A DNA stretch of 64,000 bases from Onchocerca volvulus (Eukaryota; Nematoda; Chromadorea; Rhabditida; Onchocercidae). Positions 1 to 12,786 of this stretch are shown here, one piece after another. The DNA is taken from assembly GCA_000499405.2 (NCBI GenBank), contig HG738136.1, forward strand, positions 1,475,274 through 1,539,273. Direction: 5' to 3'. The notes beneath the pieces were generated by a model. It was not told where the DNA came from, made no database searches, and was given only the letters and a program-made list of their open reading frames with translations. A program made the position numbers and the translations under genes. Every line of letters starts with the position of its first letter. Positions within the stretch are counted from its first letter, which is position 1.

Positions 1-373
1 TTCCTGCACCGGTAACACCAGCAGAACATTCAGCAGTAAGGCCGAATAACTGAAATTTAAAATAAATTGAACGATTGAAATTTAAAATAAATTTTTATTT
101 TTACGGTATATGCCATATTAAACATTAACTTATCAAAAATAACTTTATATATTTTCAGCAGATTCTATTATTATTTGAACGATTATAAATTTAAACTTAC
201 CGTTGCATCCGTTTGAGCAATTAATGATATCGTGCTGAAAGATAAGAGATATTATCAATGAACAAATAAACTGGATGAATAATATGATAATAGCAAAAAA
301 ACATTTGTTTATCACTTTAAACTTACATTATTATTAAAGCAATCGAATATTTAACGATAACGAATAGCAACAT
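1..373 (-). CDS. Tandem secreted-protein family, copy 1 (3' end outside window)
   Basis: Partial minus-strand gene; its last exon runs off the left edge. Exon 1 is 373-327 (ATG at 373), exon 2 is 234-201 and exon 3 starts at 49. Phases agree: 47 nt ends in phase 2, 34 nt restores phase 0, and exon 3 continues in frame. Exons 1-2 encode a classic signal peptide, MLLFVIVKYSIALIII followed by TISLIAQTDAT, so the product is probably secreted. The visible start of exon 3 reads LFGLTAECSAGVTGAG, rich in Gly, Ala and Thr. Donors are GTAAGT and acceptors TTTCAG. The leader exons are clearly homologous to those at 5528-5358 and 15556-15346, whereas exon 3 is not. I do not recognise a named family; a structural or surface (eggshell, sheath, cuticle) role is only a guess from composition. 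Confidence 0.7.
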
Positions 374-3300
374 AATAAATATCCAAAAATTCCTGCAAAA
401 TATAATTTGTTTTACATCGAATGTTATTCTAATCAGGAAATATAGTATAAATTAATTTTTTTTAAGAAACTGCTAGAAAAAAATTGTATTAAATTCTTGC
501 TGAGATAAGCTTTTTCAGTATGAATTCATGATAAACTTCACGGATTAATTATTATTTATTTTTTAATAAAAGTAGTATTTTCACATATACTTAATCGATA
601 ATGTGAAAATTTGCTTAAGTTTGTTGAAAATAATTCCTTTATATAATTTTCAAAAAAATTAACGAACTATAAAATTCTGAATAAAAATAATCAGAAGCAA
701 TATGAAACATTCAGTAATTGACAAAAATGAGTAATACATTGCGACAGTTTCATTTTGTTGATTTTACTGTCAACCAAAATTTCGAAGGTTTGGACGAAGA
801 AAAATTCATTTATGCATTATGCAATTTTCAAAATTGATAACAATTTGCCTATTTTTTTTAAAAAAATTGGTCCTTGAAATTTGTATTTTTGTCAAATTTA
901 ATTACACTTTTCCAGTTAGTTCTATTTCTGAAACATAACCTTCCAAGTTATATAATCATAAAGCTTTGTATGGCTGATTTGAAAGTACAAAATATTCAAC
1001 GACAAGAAAATTATGATTACGATAAACTGAGCAAGCAAAAAAAAAAAAAAAATAATCCGTTGATCTTTCCGGAAGATAGATATTTCATCGTGGACTCATA
1101 AAATAGGCAGAATGAGATGCTTATCGATGCAAGAATTAACTATAACGTCGACTATTACTGTACGTAAAGTATCACTGATCGTAGTTGCTACAAAATTGTT
1201 TCTTGATTTTCGTTGTTACCGTATCCTCCATATTCTTTTTATGTAACTGAATAAATTATAGCGCCAAAATTATAGACATTATTTTCTCCTCTCTTCTATT
1301 ATCGCAATAATTCATTGTCAAATGTTATCTTAATAATTAATTGTTTCATCTCTTTCTTCTTACTATGCTTATCGTAATATTTTGATCGAAATAGATCATA
1401 GATGATTCGGTTTACGGTAGCTAATATTTTGTAACATTAAATATACTTCAGTTGGAGATTAGTCACTTTATTGTATCTGTTAATGTTTAAAAAACTACGA
1501 TGTTTAAGAATGCTTTCATCAAATGGCATTCAAATTTTAAGTGATTCGGTTCTGTCCATGGAAAAACTCGTTCATTTTATCACACTAATCAAAGTTTCGC
1601 TGTATTTTGTTCATCAGTAAATGAAATTTTCATGAATTCATTTCCTGGAAATTGAACTAAACGAATAGCATGATAAATTCGTGAAAAATGGAATAACTAC
1701 AACCGGAATAAATTGTCCTAAATTAGAAATGGACATATTGAATGGTTGATTGAGAAAATTAGTAATTCTGAGCCATAAAATAAACTTATAAGACTTATTT
1801 ATATTTCGAGCAAATAAAATATGCCATAAATGATTAGTAAATTAGAAGCTCACAGATTAGTTGTTAAACAAATAAGCCATTTAAACGTAATAAGAGGATA
1901 ACTTTGGTAAATTTTTTAAATTGACTCATCAACAACTTCGCTTTTACTGATTATTTAAATACTGAAAAAAATATTTTCAAATATTGAAATTATCTATTTG
2001 TAATGTGACATTTAATTACAGCATGTTGACATTTATTTGGCATTGAGATTTATGATAAATATTAACTCTATCGACTTTTTAGATTTTATTATGAAGCAAA
2101 CTTCTAAACTACTCGCAAATTATTTATCTCAAACACTAATACTATTCAGAAATTTGCAAGGTTTAAATCGTCATATAAAATTTCACCTTTGTGTCTTAAA
2201 AATAAAAATGCTAATTACATCGGAAATGAGAATTGATTCAATATCATAAATATAATTTAGTTTGCATTTTAGATTCAAGATTTTTAACCCTTTGTCAATT
2301 TCCGGAAAATGATGAAATACATTTGATCAGACTTGGCCGGGAAAGAATATCAGTTTGCTTTAGAACATGATGTGTTTCTTATTTTATTAAAGTCCTAATG
2401 GAGCATTCAAGATCTTTGATTTCTGATTCTTACATTTGAGAAAAAATTAATAATTAATTTTTTAGCAATTAAGAAGCAGCTAATTTATCAGGTATTTGAA
2501 GATTGACAAAAAAAATAGTGCAAAATTGAGAATTATTTGGACTATCTGAATTTAGGAGATCGGAGCAAAACGACGGATTTTTAAACAAGAAAAATTGTCG
2601 CAATAGCATATAATTAAAAAACATTTCAAGCAAATTAGATATAAAATTGAAAATCACTCCAAAATTATTGTTTCTTCTTCAAATAGCGTAACTTTACATT
2701 TAATGAAGATTAAATAGACATTTAAAGTCTTGAAGTGAACTTTTGCATTTCAGAAATTAATGAAAAAAATGGGCGGAAAAAGGTAAGAAATAAATCTGGA
2801 ATATTGAAAAAAGAGTATATCATTGAAATAATTGAGATGGAACGATTTAAAAAAGTATATCATTTAAAGAAAAAAAAATTAAAAAATTGAAATGAATGAA
2901 GATAAAAAATTGCGGGAAAAAATGCGCTAAATATTTTTTCAACGTATTTTACATCTTCTTGATATTTTGAAGGTCGAAAGAAAGATACCAAAAGAACTTA
3001 GAAATTGAACGTTTTTTCTGAAAAAAAAAAAAAGAATTCCATAAATTTCTAGCTATTGTAAACTGTTTTTGCGTTTTGTCTGTTCTCTAATTACGATTTT
3101 TAATGACGATTCAAATTCTGAAATAGCCATGTTTCAATGCTCTGGCTGCAAAGTTTAAATAATTTAGACAACTGTTAGCTTATTTTCAGGCTTAATTATT
3201 AAATTAAGAATGTGCTAAGAGAATGTCTTCTAGTCATTCGTTCTTTGCTCCAATATATTCATGATGATGTCGCAGTGATTCAAGGTCAATACTTTAAATG

Positions 3301-4600
3301 ATTATTGGGAAGGTCTATATATTTGCAAGAATGCAAAATAATCAAAATGAAATTAATGCATTAGTAGAAATTAAAAACTGAAATTAATCACTGAAAATAT
3401 ATTCGAAATAAATTTTTCATCCGCTAATGCTTTATGAGTTATTGTTAGTTGTAAAGAAAAGTGATGAAGGAATTAAATAGAAAAAAAAATAATAATAAAT
3501 AAAAAAAACTATGCAAAATGATGCTGCAAAGTGAAATGAATAGCAATTTTACCTATCTATAAAAACGATGTAAAAAAAAAAGACAAAATGTATCGAGAAT
3601 TGTAATGACTTTATTATTATTTACTTAATCATATTAAAAATATGAATGAATGAATAAGATTATATTAAATGTCAATAATGTATCACTAATTATTGCAGGA
3701 TGTTTATTTGTTTATCAAATAATAATTCATTTTGAAAATAATTTTTCATATAATAATTTGATATGACTTCCAATAGCATTTCTTGCAATGGCTGAAACAA
3801 TTTGTGAATCTGATCATCAGTTTTTGGTTGTTTCTGATTCCAACTTGTGTAACGAGAAAGCAAAGGATGAAGGAACAAAATCATCGACAACTTTCTATCA
3901 GTTGCTTATATATAATATATTCAATTGAAGTAAACGTGAAATAAGATTCGTGCAATACTTTTTTCGCCGAATTGTTTCTTCCCTTCTGAAAAAAAAAAGG
4001 CATTTCAAGGTGAATTTTTCATTCATCTTGAAATACCTTTATTTGTCCTATTCATTACTTATTTCAATTATCAATTACGTTGATTCATCATGGTAATCGA
4101 TTTTTTCACAAACAAATATTCTTAAATTCAGTGACTTCGGTCAATCGTATTTCCAACAATCTGTTTCATTTCATTTATTAATTAAACTGTTAGTTAAATC
4201 ATTTAATTAGAATTAAAATCTGAGTAGTATTGATAATTTCGGCCCTATGAAATAAGTGAGACCGTTGATAATGTCATATTCAATCAGTATAAAACTTTCA
4301 AAATCTTACTTTGCTATTCGACCTTTTTGGTGTAAAATTTTTAACGTTCATTTCACAAAGTATATTTTTCTAGAAATGCAAAATTAAATATATGACATTT
4401 TAAGACAACTGTTCCTTTTTAATTATTTAATTACCCAAAATATTTCGATTATTCGACGAGTAATCGACATCAAAATTAGCTAAATATATTCATTTGTTTT
4501 TGACATTTCATTTCAAACTAAAAATTGCTGATTTATTTAGATGTTACACACGATGACAGAATTGTAAAACACTTTCATGGCGATAATTTTTGTAAGAAAG
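374..4600. repeat. Duplicated upstream block, unit 1 (no gene seen)
   Basis: No convincing coding exon. This DNA lies upstream of copy 1 and can be aligned by eye, with many gaps, to 5529-9705 plus about 13098-13530 (unit 2), and more weakly to 15557-18740 (unit 3). Landmarks in both of the first two units include AACTATAAAATTCTGAATAA (near 664 and 5866) and a block at 3509-3845 that is almost identical to 9375-9705. Short open frames here do not stay open in the other units, so the region is treated as non-coding duplicated sequence that may hold the promoter of copy 1. Confidence 0.6.
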
Positions 4601-4650
4601 CTTTTCGATATATTTTAAAAACTTATTTTAATGTACAATATGCTTAACAA

Positions 4651-4656
4651 TTTATT
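4651..4656 (-). promoter_or_regulatory. Likely polyadenylation signal of copy 2
   Basis: On the minus strand an AATAAA hexamer lies about 90 bases after the stop codon of the copy 2 gene (stop at 4745-4747), at the usual kind of distance for a short nematode 3' UTR. This is a sequence match only. Confidence 0.4.
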
Positions 4657-4744
4657 GAAATTCATCCATGAAATACAATAATTCAATAAAATTTTGCATA
4701 TTTTTAAAAGTTTCCAGTCTGATAATAATACGAAGGCATAGCAA

Positions 4745-5528
4745 TTAATGGCGATAAAAATAGTAGTAAGAACGATAATTAGGATAATAATTACAATTAG
4801 TATGATAATTAGTGCATGGAAATTGATTATGTTGAGGGTACTGTGATTTACCGTACCAACTCTTACCTCCAAACCAGCAATTTATGTTATTTCCTGAATA
4901 TCCAGAATAGCACGGATAAGTACTACCATAAGAACCATACATATTACATAAATTTTTTGAAGGATAGGAGCCACCAATTTGTGGACCGATTCCTGCACCA
5001 GGATATCCACCAAAACCACCAACAGGATATGTACCAAAACCAACACCGGGAAATCCACCAAAACCAGCACCGGGAAATGCACCAAAACCATCACCCAAAT
5101 GATGAATTAAATGATGCGTTCCTCCACCACCACGACCAGAACAGCCTTTTCCTCCACCAAAGCGTATTAACTGAAATTTAAAATAAACTTAATGACTGAA
5201 ATTTAAGTAAAGCTTTTCCTGAAAACATTGAAATGATCATACAGTAGCTTATGCTACAGTATGTAATATAATAAACATTACCTTATCAAAGGTATAAAAC
5301 TTACATTTCAATAGACTCTATTATTATTACTGAACAATTATAAATTGAAAAACTCACTACTGCATCCGTATGAGCTATTAATGATATCGTGCTGAAAGAG
5401 AAGAAATATATTAATATACAAATAAACTAAATGAATGATATGATAATAGCAAAAAACTATTTGTTTATCATTTTAACTTACATTATTATTAGAGCAGTTG
5501 AATATTTAGTGATAGCGAATAGCAACAT
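4745..5528 (-). CDS. Secreted glycine/tyrosine/cysteine-rich protein, tandem family copy 2
   Basis: Complete three-exon gene: 5528-5482, 5391-5358 and 5170-4745; 507 nt, 168 aa, all junctions GT-AG and in phase. Residues 1 to about 26 form a signal peptide (MLLFAITKYSTALIIITISL then IAHTDAV). The mature part starts with a GGGKGCSGRGGGG stretch, then about 50 residues of aromatic-glycine repeats (GFGGFPGVGFGTYP style), then a Tyr/Asn/Ser-rich C-terminus with spaced cysteines (LCNMYGS, YPCYSGYS, NCWFGG, PCTNYHTNCNYYPNY). Such composition is typical of cross-linked extracellular structural proteins; function is inferred from composition only and I recognise no named family. The first exon is preceded 18 nt upstream of the ATG by a TTTTGCAG acceptor (5547), which could be a spliced-leader or 5' UTR acceptor. 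It sits between copies 1 and 3, same strand. Confidence is high for the exon structure and low for function. Confidence 0.75.
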
Positions 5529-8500
5529 GATAAGAATTCAAAATTCCTGCAAAAAAAAACAATTTCAATTTACAACCGGTGCTATTACAATAAGACTCAT
5601 TAAGTTTATAATAAACAAGCATTTTATTAAATAATTTTCTAAGAAATTATCAGAACAAAATGTTTAGTAAATTCTTAAACTTGTTCAGTGAGAATTTTTA
5701 ATCAAATTTGCAGAATCTGTTTTTTTTTTTTTCCTTTCATGTATTCTTTTAATGAAAATTCAGTGAACTTTTAAAAAGTAACATTTTCCATATGTTTAAG
5801 AGATAATGCATAAATTTTTTTGTTAAATAATAATTTCCTTTATGTAATTTTCAAAAAAATTAACAAGCTATAAAATTTAGAATAAAAAAAAATCAGAAGC
5901 AATGCAAAAATTTCCATTTTTTTTGTCAGTGATTCATAAAATGAGTGATGCAATTGAGATAATTTCATTTCATCAATTTCATCGTTAGATAAATTCAAAA
6001 TGTTGAATGAAGAGAAGTTAATTCATTTATGCATTGTATAATTCTCAAAAATGACAATCAACTAACTTGCTTGCTTTTTCACAAAAAAAAAAATAAGAAA
6101 AAATTGGTCCTTGAAGATTGTATTTTTTGTCAATTTAATTACACTTTTCCAGTTAGTTCCGTTCCTGAAACATGACCTTTCAAGTTGTATAATCATAAAA
6201 CTTTACATAGATGATTTTGAAATTACAAAATATTCAGCGACAAAAAAATATGATTAAGGTAAACTGAGCAATCAAAGCAAAATGTTCCGATTATCTTTCC
6301 AGAATACAAACACTTCATCGTTCATTCATAAAATAGGCAGAATAATATACTTATTGATACAGTAGTTAACTTTGAAGTTCTCTACTACCGTATGTAAAAT
6401 GTCACTGAATCACTACGAGGATTTTGTTTACCATATCCTTCTTCTCTTTGTGTAACTAAAGAGGTTAGATGGGCGAAAAGATAGATATTATTTTCTCTTT
6501 TTTTTTAGCGTAGTAATTTATTGATTTCATATCATCCTGTATTTACCATAATATTTTTATTAAAGCAAATTGCAGATAAGTCATTCTACGGTAATTAATG
6601 TAAGAGTGAAATGACGTTATATTTCAATCGGATATTGACAACATTACTACTTTATCTGTAATTGTCAACATTTAAGGGATTGGGATATTTAGGAAGGCCT
6701 CCATCAAATGGTACTCAAATTTTTGAGTGACATGAAGAAAGTCAAGAAATTTCAGTCCATTTTGTCACAGCTATCAAAGTCTTACTGGGAAATGATTGCA
6801 ATTGATACGACCTCGTAATTTATTTGCGAATTAACTGCCACTTATATAAAAAAATATCCTCTTTCTGTCCTAATTAAAGTTCATGTAAAGTTCAAAGAAA
6901 ATGTCAAATGAAAATTAATGATTGGAGGAATATAGCAATTATTCATTTTGTATTCATCTGAAAAAAAAAAAAAAAAAATGAATGCGATAGAATTTTTCAT
7001 TCGGTTTTCATATCAATGATACACTATTGGGTGGAATTTCAATTGCATCAATGATTAAGAGATAAACTAATTAAAAGACATAAATGGAAATTGCGATTAT
7101 AGAAATTGCGGTTATATTAGTAAAATTCAAGGAAACTTTTGAGGATGAAATCAGCGGTAAGTCTTTACAATGGAAGATAAACAATCTTGAAACAAATCAG
7201 AAATAAACAAGGTGATCGACAGATCACAGATTTGGGATCTATTGTTCTGATCCATTATCATTTTATATCGATAAGACAGATTTCTACGATGTCTAAGATC
7301 CAAGATAGTTTCTCTATAAATGATTTCTTTCTTTTTTTCAAGCTTTATCAAATTTCATTCAAATTTATTGCGTATTTCGGATACATCAAGCTAAGAAAAT
7401 GCTTGTTCATGTTTTTTATAAATTTTATTTTTTATTTTTAATATATAGCGCTTATCATATCAGGAACAAATTAGTCATTTATATAATATCTATTGCCAAT
7501 TTGTCAAATTTTATTTTTGCATTTTTTTCCAAATTTAGTATTTTTCTGGCAGAAATATAATATTTTTTCTGGCAATCACGAACAACAAAAAAGAACAAAA
7601 AAATTGAAGTATATGATGAAGAGTAAATAATTTTAACAGTATAATTAGATAAGTAATTCTTTCGAGAAGTTTTTTAAAGATTTGATCATTTTCTCAAATT
7701 TTTTGGAGTAGTTTTAATGTAGTTTGGTATTTCTTCAGCTTTTTTCGCTCAGTTTCTCAGTATTACTCATATGTTCAATGATATTCTTTACAGTGTAAAA
7801 CGATAAATGAAAGTTCAACTCCATAATTTTTGTGAATTTCGAATAAATTTTAATTTTCCCTAAAAATTCTCTATAAATGATGTAACTTCAAGTAGGAGTA
7901 TTATTTAGAAATTTGCAAGATCCAAGTCACTATGTAAGATTTTATCTTTGAAACTTAAAAACAAAATTGCTAATTACATACGGAAATGAAAACTGATTCA
8001 GTTTTCTTAGCCGGAAAAGCGTATCAGTTTGCTTTAGAACATGGCATGATTCACATTTTTTGAGCAAATAAGTTATTTTTTGAAAACTTTTATTTGCCAT
8101 GAAATTTTAAAAGTTGAAACAGCTGATAACGAATTAAGAAGACTGATTAATGCTATATTATAGATTACACAAGTATATCGGTATTATAAGTCCGAGTTAT
8201 TTATTAATTTTTGCTAATTTGTGTGATTCAATCTTTATAAAATCATCGATTGTACTATTGTAAGGTTTAAAAAATTTCAATGATTGTACTGTTGCAAAGT
8301 TTACAAAATTACATCATTGTTTTACAACATTGTTATATTTGAAAATATGAGAAATAAAAATAGTCTCAATGGAGCATCCAATTACAGAAGTATAATAATA
8401 AGGGAAATCCAAGAATACATCGGTACCTTTGATTTTTGATTCTTATATCAACATTGAGGAATGATAATTAAGAAACAACTAAATTAGCAGACATTTGAAA

Positions 8501-9705
8501 ATTGACAAAAAAAAAAAAAACGCAAAATTTTTTTTTCCCAAGAAATTATTTTTTCCTTTTTTTTTTTTTTTTAAGAAATCAGAGCGATTTGACGGAATTT
8601 TAAACAAAAAGAAATTGTTCCAATAGCACATGATAAAAAGACATTTGAAGCAAATTAGATATAAAATTCAATTGAGAATTATTCCAAAGTTACTGGATCG
8701 TCTTCAAATAGCGTAAAAAAAAAAAATAATTGCGATGAATGAATACAAAAGACATGTGGGGAAAAAAAATGCGCTAATTATTTTTTCAATGCATTTCACA
8801 TTTCCTTGATAAATAACGGTATATATCTTTTTGGTGACGATATTTTGAAGGTCGAAATTAAGGGAGCAAAAAAACCTTAGAAATTGAGTGGTTTTTTTTG
8901 AAAAAAAGAAAAAAATCTCATGAATTTCCAATTATTTTTAACTTTTTTTTTTTTTTTTGTTTTATCTGTTCTTTAATTACGATTTTTAATGGCGATCTAA
9001 ATTCTAAAGTAGCTGTGTTTCAAAACTTTGGCTGCGAAGTTTAAATAATTTGGACAACTGTTTGTTTATTTAGGCTTTGATTATTAAATTAAATATGAGC
9101 CAAGAAAATGATTCCTTTCATCCGATCTTTGCGTCTAAAATAATGATGATGATGATGTTGTAATGATTCAAGGTCAATATTTGAATGATTTTGCAGAAGG
9201 TTTATGTACTTTTAAGTATGTAAAGTAATCGAAATGAAATAAATGCACTAGCGAAAATTAAACACTGAAAGTAATTGCTGAAAATAAACTAATGCTTGAT
9301 CAGTTAATGTTACTAATAAAGAAAAACGATGAACGAATTAAATGAAAAAGGACTTAATAATAAAAAATGAAAAAACTATGCAAAATGATGCTGCAAAGTG
9401 AAATGATAATTGCAATAAAAAAAAGTAATGGCAATTTTACCTATCTATAAAAACGATGTAAAAAAAAAAGACAAAATGTATTGAGAATTGGAATGACTTT
9501 ATTATTATTTACTTAATCATATTAAAAATATGAATGGATAAATAAGATTATATTAAATGTCAATAATGTATCACTAATTATTGCAGGATGTTTATTTGTT
9601 TATCAAATAATAATTCATTTTGAAAATAATTTTTCATATAATAATTTGATATGACTTCCAATAGCATTTCTTGCAATGACTGAAAAAATTTGTGAATCTA
9701 ATCAT
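5529..9705. repeat. Duplicated upstream block, unit 2 left part (no gene seen)
   Basis: Non-coding by inspection. Colinear with 374-3845. The right end (9375-9705) is almost identical to 3509-3845, while the rest is much more diverged. The block stops abruptly at about 9706, where unit 1 continues with sequence found again at about 13098, showing an insertion between those points. Long A and T runs near 6961, 8504 and 8560 are probably poorly determined in length. Confidence 0.6.
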
Positions 9706-10669
9706 GTTTTAGTTTTTTTAATACACATTTTTAGATGTTTTTAATTTTTAAGTTTAGTCATGTTTTTTTGGTGTATGTTTCAGCTCTTTTTCCTTTTTTT
9801 TTTATTTTTTAAATTTAAAAATTTTTTAATTTAACCTACTTTAATTGTTTTTTTATAATATTTAGTATAGGCCTAAGCTTAAGCTGGCAATTTTCCGGGA
9901 AATTTTTGAATTTAGTATATATTTTTAGATATTTTTAGTTTTTAAGTTTAATTCGTTTCACATGTTTTTTTATTATACATTTTAGGTTTCTTTTTTTTTT
10001 GTTTTAAATTTAATCTATTTTATGGGAAGTATAAGCGGCACCTTACCATTAATTTTTGATTACATCGTGTGTGTATTGCTAATATTAATAGGTTTCATTT
10101 TTCCAATTATTTCATGCATATATTGGAGTATAGAGAAGGGATTTCTCATATATAAATCAAGAATCTATAAAATAATAGCAAACAGTTTTAGTTTTAATTT
10201 TAATTAAGAGCTCTGAAAGTTCAATCGACATATGTTTCAAAATTCATTCGTGGAACTTATTATAACAAGAATTAACCATAAAAAAAGAAAAAAAAAAAAC
10301 GATGAATTGAAAGAGAATATAATCAATTAGAATGACGCTATTTTAAGACTTAAAAGGAAAAAAATTACAATTTCACGGAGAAAAGATTGAATAGTTGACT
10401 AATGATAATTTAAAATTAAAATTCAGCATGTAATACTTCGATTAAGCCAACATCAATGTAAAACAAAATAAAATATTTCTTTCCAAACTATCGGAAATGA
10501 AATAATAATGAATAATTTTTATATAAACATGAAAATATATGAGTAACTTTTTTGGCAAACTCAAATTGTGATGAATAATTTTTACATAAATGTGAAATAT
10601 AATAAATAATTTTTAAATAATGGAAAAATAATGAAATATAATAAATAAATGATAAAATAAAATAAATAA

Positions 10670-10735
10670 AGCTTGGCATCATCCTGTTGTTTATTGTTTT
10701 ACGCAAAGGAATAAACAACGGGGTGATGCCAAGCT
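10670..10735. repeat. Long inverted repeat (hairpin), 26-nt arms
   Basis: Arms at 10670-10695 and 10710-10735 are reverse complements with two mismatches, separated by a 14-nt loop. The arms begin and end with AGCTTGGCATCA / TGATGCCAAGCT. It lies inside the inserted segment of unit 2. It could be a folded terminal-repeat remnant of a small transposon or a bacterial palindromic element carried in with the Wolbachia DNA; neither is shown. Confidence 0.7.
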
Positions 10736-11399
10736 CTCTGAGCGCAATCATATCGTTACGAGTATGATGAAGACAACAACATTTCACACTGATGCATTTT
10801 CCCCTTTTGTAATTTAATTTCAAAATTCAAAAAAAAAAAAAAGCAATATTTGCAAATGCTAAAAACCGACAGTAATTACAGTAGCACTTTCGAGAATGAA
10901 AAATAGTTTCGTAGTGCAAACGCTATAAGTTTAGGCACTTCTATTAACTAATTAAAACTCCAAAAACAAAAAAAAAATTACATTTCTTGTTGCTTCTGGG
11001 ATATCGGTATTTTAAGAACAGAATTGCTGTATATCTGCTGTTCCCAAAATCAACCATTTTGTTTTTTACAGTTAGAGCAAGAATCTGATAATCCAAATCT
11101 CAAAACGCTTCTAATCGTAACATGTCATATGTTTCTAAAAACCTTCTAAAAATTACAAAAAAAAAAAAAAAACAAAACAGTAAAAATAGATAAAATTTTA
11201 AAATGAAAAAAAAAAGAAATCCAAAATTATAACAAAAAAGCATGTAAAATGAATTAAACTTAAAAATTGGAAACATTTAAAAATATATATTAAAATTACT
11301 ATTTGATTTGTGCTAAGCTGAGCTGAAAAAAAAAAAACAAACTCGTTCGCATCACCGATATACATATATTAGCATGTCTATACTTAAGTACTGCACAGT

Positions 11400-11900
11400 C
11401 ATCAACAATTTGCTCCAGATCAAACAGCGAAGTCCAATACAATTACGACCCGCACCAATACATGAAAAAACCTCGTACGAACTGCAGCACCTCTGCATCG
11501 CAATCGATCGCAACTCTACCGATACTCAGAACAGCAGAATTTTGCGTAGCACTGAAAATTCAAATTTTTAACGCACCCTGGAAATTTTAAAATAACTTTT
11601 TTTCCTCTTTAAAATTCAAAATTTTACTGGATATATTTCTAGGAAATGAATTACATGCGTTTTAATTACACTAAAATCAAATAGTTCTACTACTTGATTT
11701 GTTAAAACTAAACATGTACGAACCACCGCATCAATCTCTAAAACCAAGTATCAAGTACCATCCCGTCCACTGAAACCGATCGCTCAGCATTGTTCCCATT
11801 ACCCAGAATGGCAAAATTATTTGCAGCATTGGAAATTAAAATTTATTCTCCCGCAACTTTTTTTCCTATTGCGAAATTTAAAATTTTCTCCCCGCAAAAT
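11400..11900. repeat. Two imperfect repeats of about 180 bp
   Basis: Segments about 11400-11580 and 11720-11900 share order and wording: a C/A-rich stretch with CCGAT and GATCG words, then CAGAA-GCAAAATT-like sequence, then GCA(C/T)TG(A/G)AAATT and a T-rich tail. This local rise in C content is unlike the surrounding DNA. A 65-codon open frame at 11374-11571 overlaps the first repeat but is not kept in the second, so it is not called as a gene. Confidence 0.35.
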
Positions 11901-11986
11901 TCAAAATTTCCTTCGAAAATTGCTAGTCTAAGCCTAAGTCTCAATTAAGCATTACAAAAAAACAGTAAAAATAGATTATATCTTCG

Positions 11987-12143
11987 TACGTGACTTTCTT
12001 TTATCATATCTGGTCCAGTAATAAGCATGTATGAGCTGTTTCTTATCATGAAAGTAAAATGTAAAATCAATTAATGCTGGAGAATAAACTGTACCACAAG
12101 CACCCGGTCCCATGATTAGAAAAATTTGTGATATAACTCCTGA
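11987..12143 (-). pseudogene. pccB: Fragment of Wolbachia-like propionyl-CoA carboxylase beta subunit (pccB)
   Basis: Read on the minus strand, the sequence gives [20 protein letters not shown] and then SPALIDFTF; after a +1 shift it continues [20 protein letters not shown]. This matches the carboxyltransferase core of PccB-type enzymes (canonical IMGPCAGGAVYSPALTDF, then VTGPD/EVVK). The fragment is about 50 codons of a gene normally near 500 codons and is broken by a frameshift, so it is non-functional. It ends 11 bases from a dnaE fragment, an order that is not a functional operon. The worm also has its own mitochondrial PccB, but with dnaE and ftsZ beside it a bacterial source is the simplest reading. 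Confidence 0.7.
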
Positions 12144-12154
12144 CTTATCAACAT

Positions 12155-12229
12155 CACAATTCCAGCAGCATGAGTTGAAACGTGACGATATATTCCTTCA
12201 AGCTTAAGAGAAACATCAAGAAGTTTTGC
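12155..12229 (-). pseudogene. dnaE: Fragment of bacterial DNA polymerase III alpha subunit (dnaE)
   Basis: The minus strand reads [20 protein letters not shown] followed by AAGIV, matching the conserved DnaE segment normally written as ALKLEGLYRHASTHAAGVVI. DnaE is a bacterial replicase subunit with no nematode nuclear counterpart, so this 25-codon piece marks lateral DNA. It is only a small part of a gene of over 1000 codons. Its neighbours are pccB (left) and, after a gap, ftsZ (right), all on the minus strand. Confidence 0.7.
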
Positions 12230-12786
12230 AAAAAAAAAAAAAGAAAATAGATTTCCAAAAAACATTGCTTACAATAGAGAGCGCATGAATTTAGCAATCC
12301 ACAAACCATTGGAATATATCAGGATAATCGGTATTTTATTCCAATCAATCGTTCCAAAATCAACAGAGATAATACTTCATCAATTGCGAATTCCAAAGGA
12401 GCAACGCAATTTAAAATTCCCATGCAGCGCATGTGTAAGCTCAGGCGTAATATTACCTAAACTTACGCCTGTCTTTTTAAGGAGGACACATAATATCAGT
12501 AAAAAAATCAGCATTGAGCTTGTTGCTATAAAATTGATTGCTTCTTTAAAACCGATTTTCCCAATAAAAATTGTTTCGGTATGTGTGTCTGCTTTGCTTC
12601 TTTAATCTTACATTTTTAGCTTTCAAAAGAGATTGATCTTAAGTATTCTTACGATTTTATCAAGCTAGCAAAAGCATATAAAGTTCTACGTAAAAAAGAG
12701 AAAGAATTAGATTTAAAGAATTAATGAAAGAATTAGATTTAAAGAATTTAAAGAATTAGATTTAAATAACAGTTACTAGATTTAAA

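Noticed and set aside
4816..5181. 121-codon plus-strand open frame rich in His and Gln
   Set aside because: It is the antisense of the Gly-rich third exon of tandem copy 2, whose signal peptide, phases and splice sites all support the minus strand.
10022..10207. 61-codon frame with a hydrophobic middle (PLIFDYIVCVLLILIGFIFP)
   Set aside because: Could be a small membrane protein, but T-rich DNA often gives such frames and no homologue was recognised.
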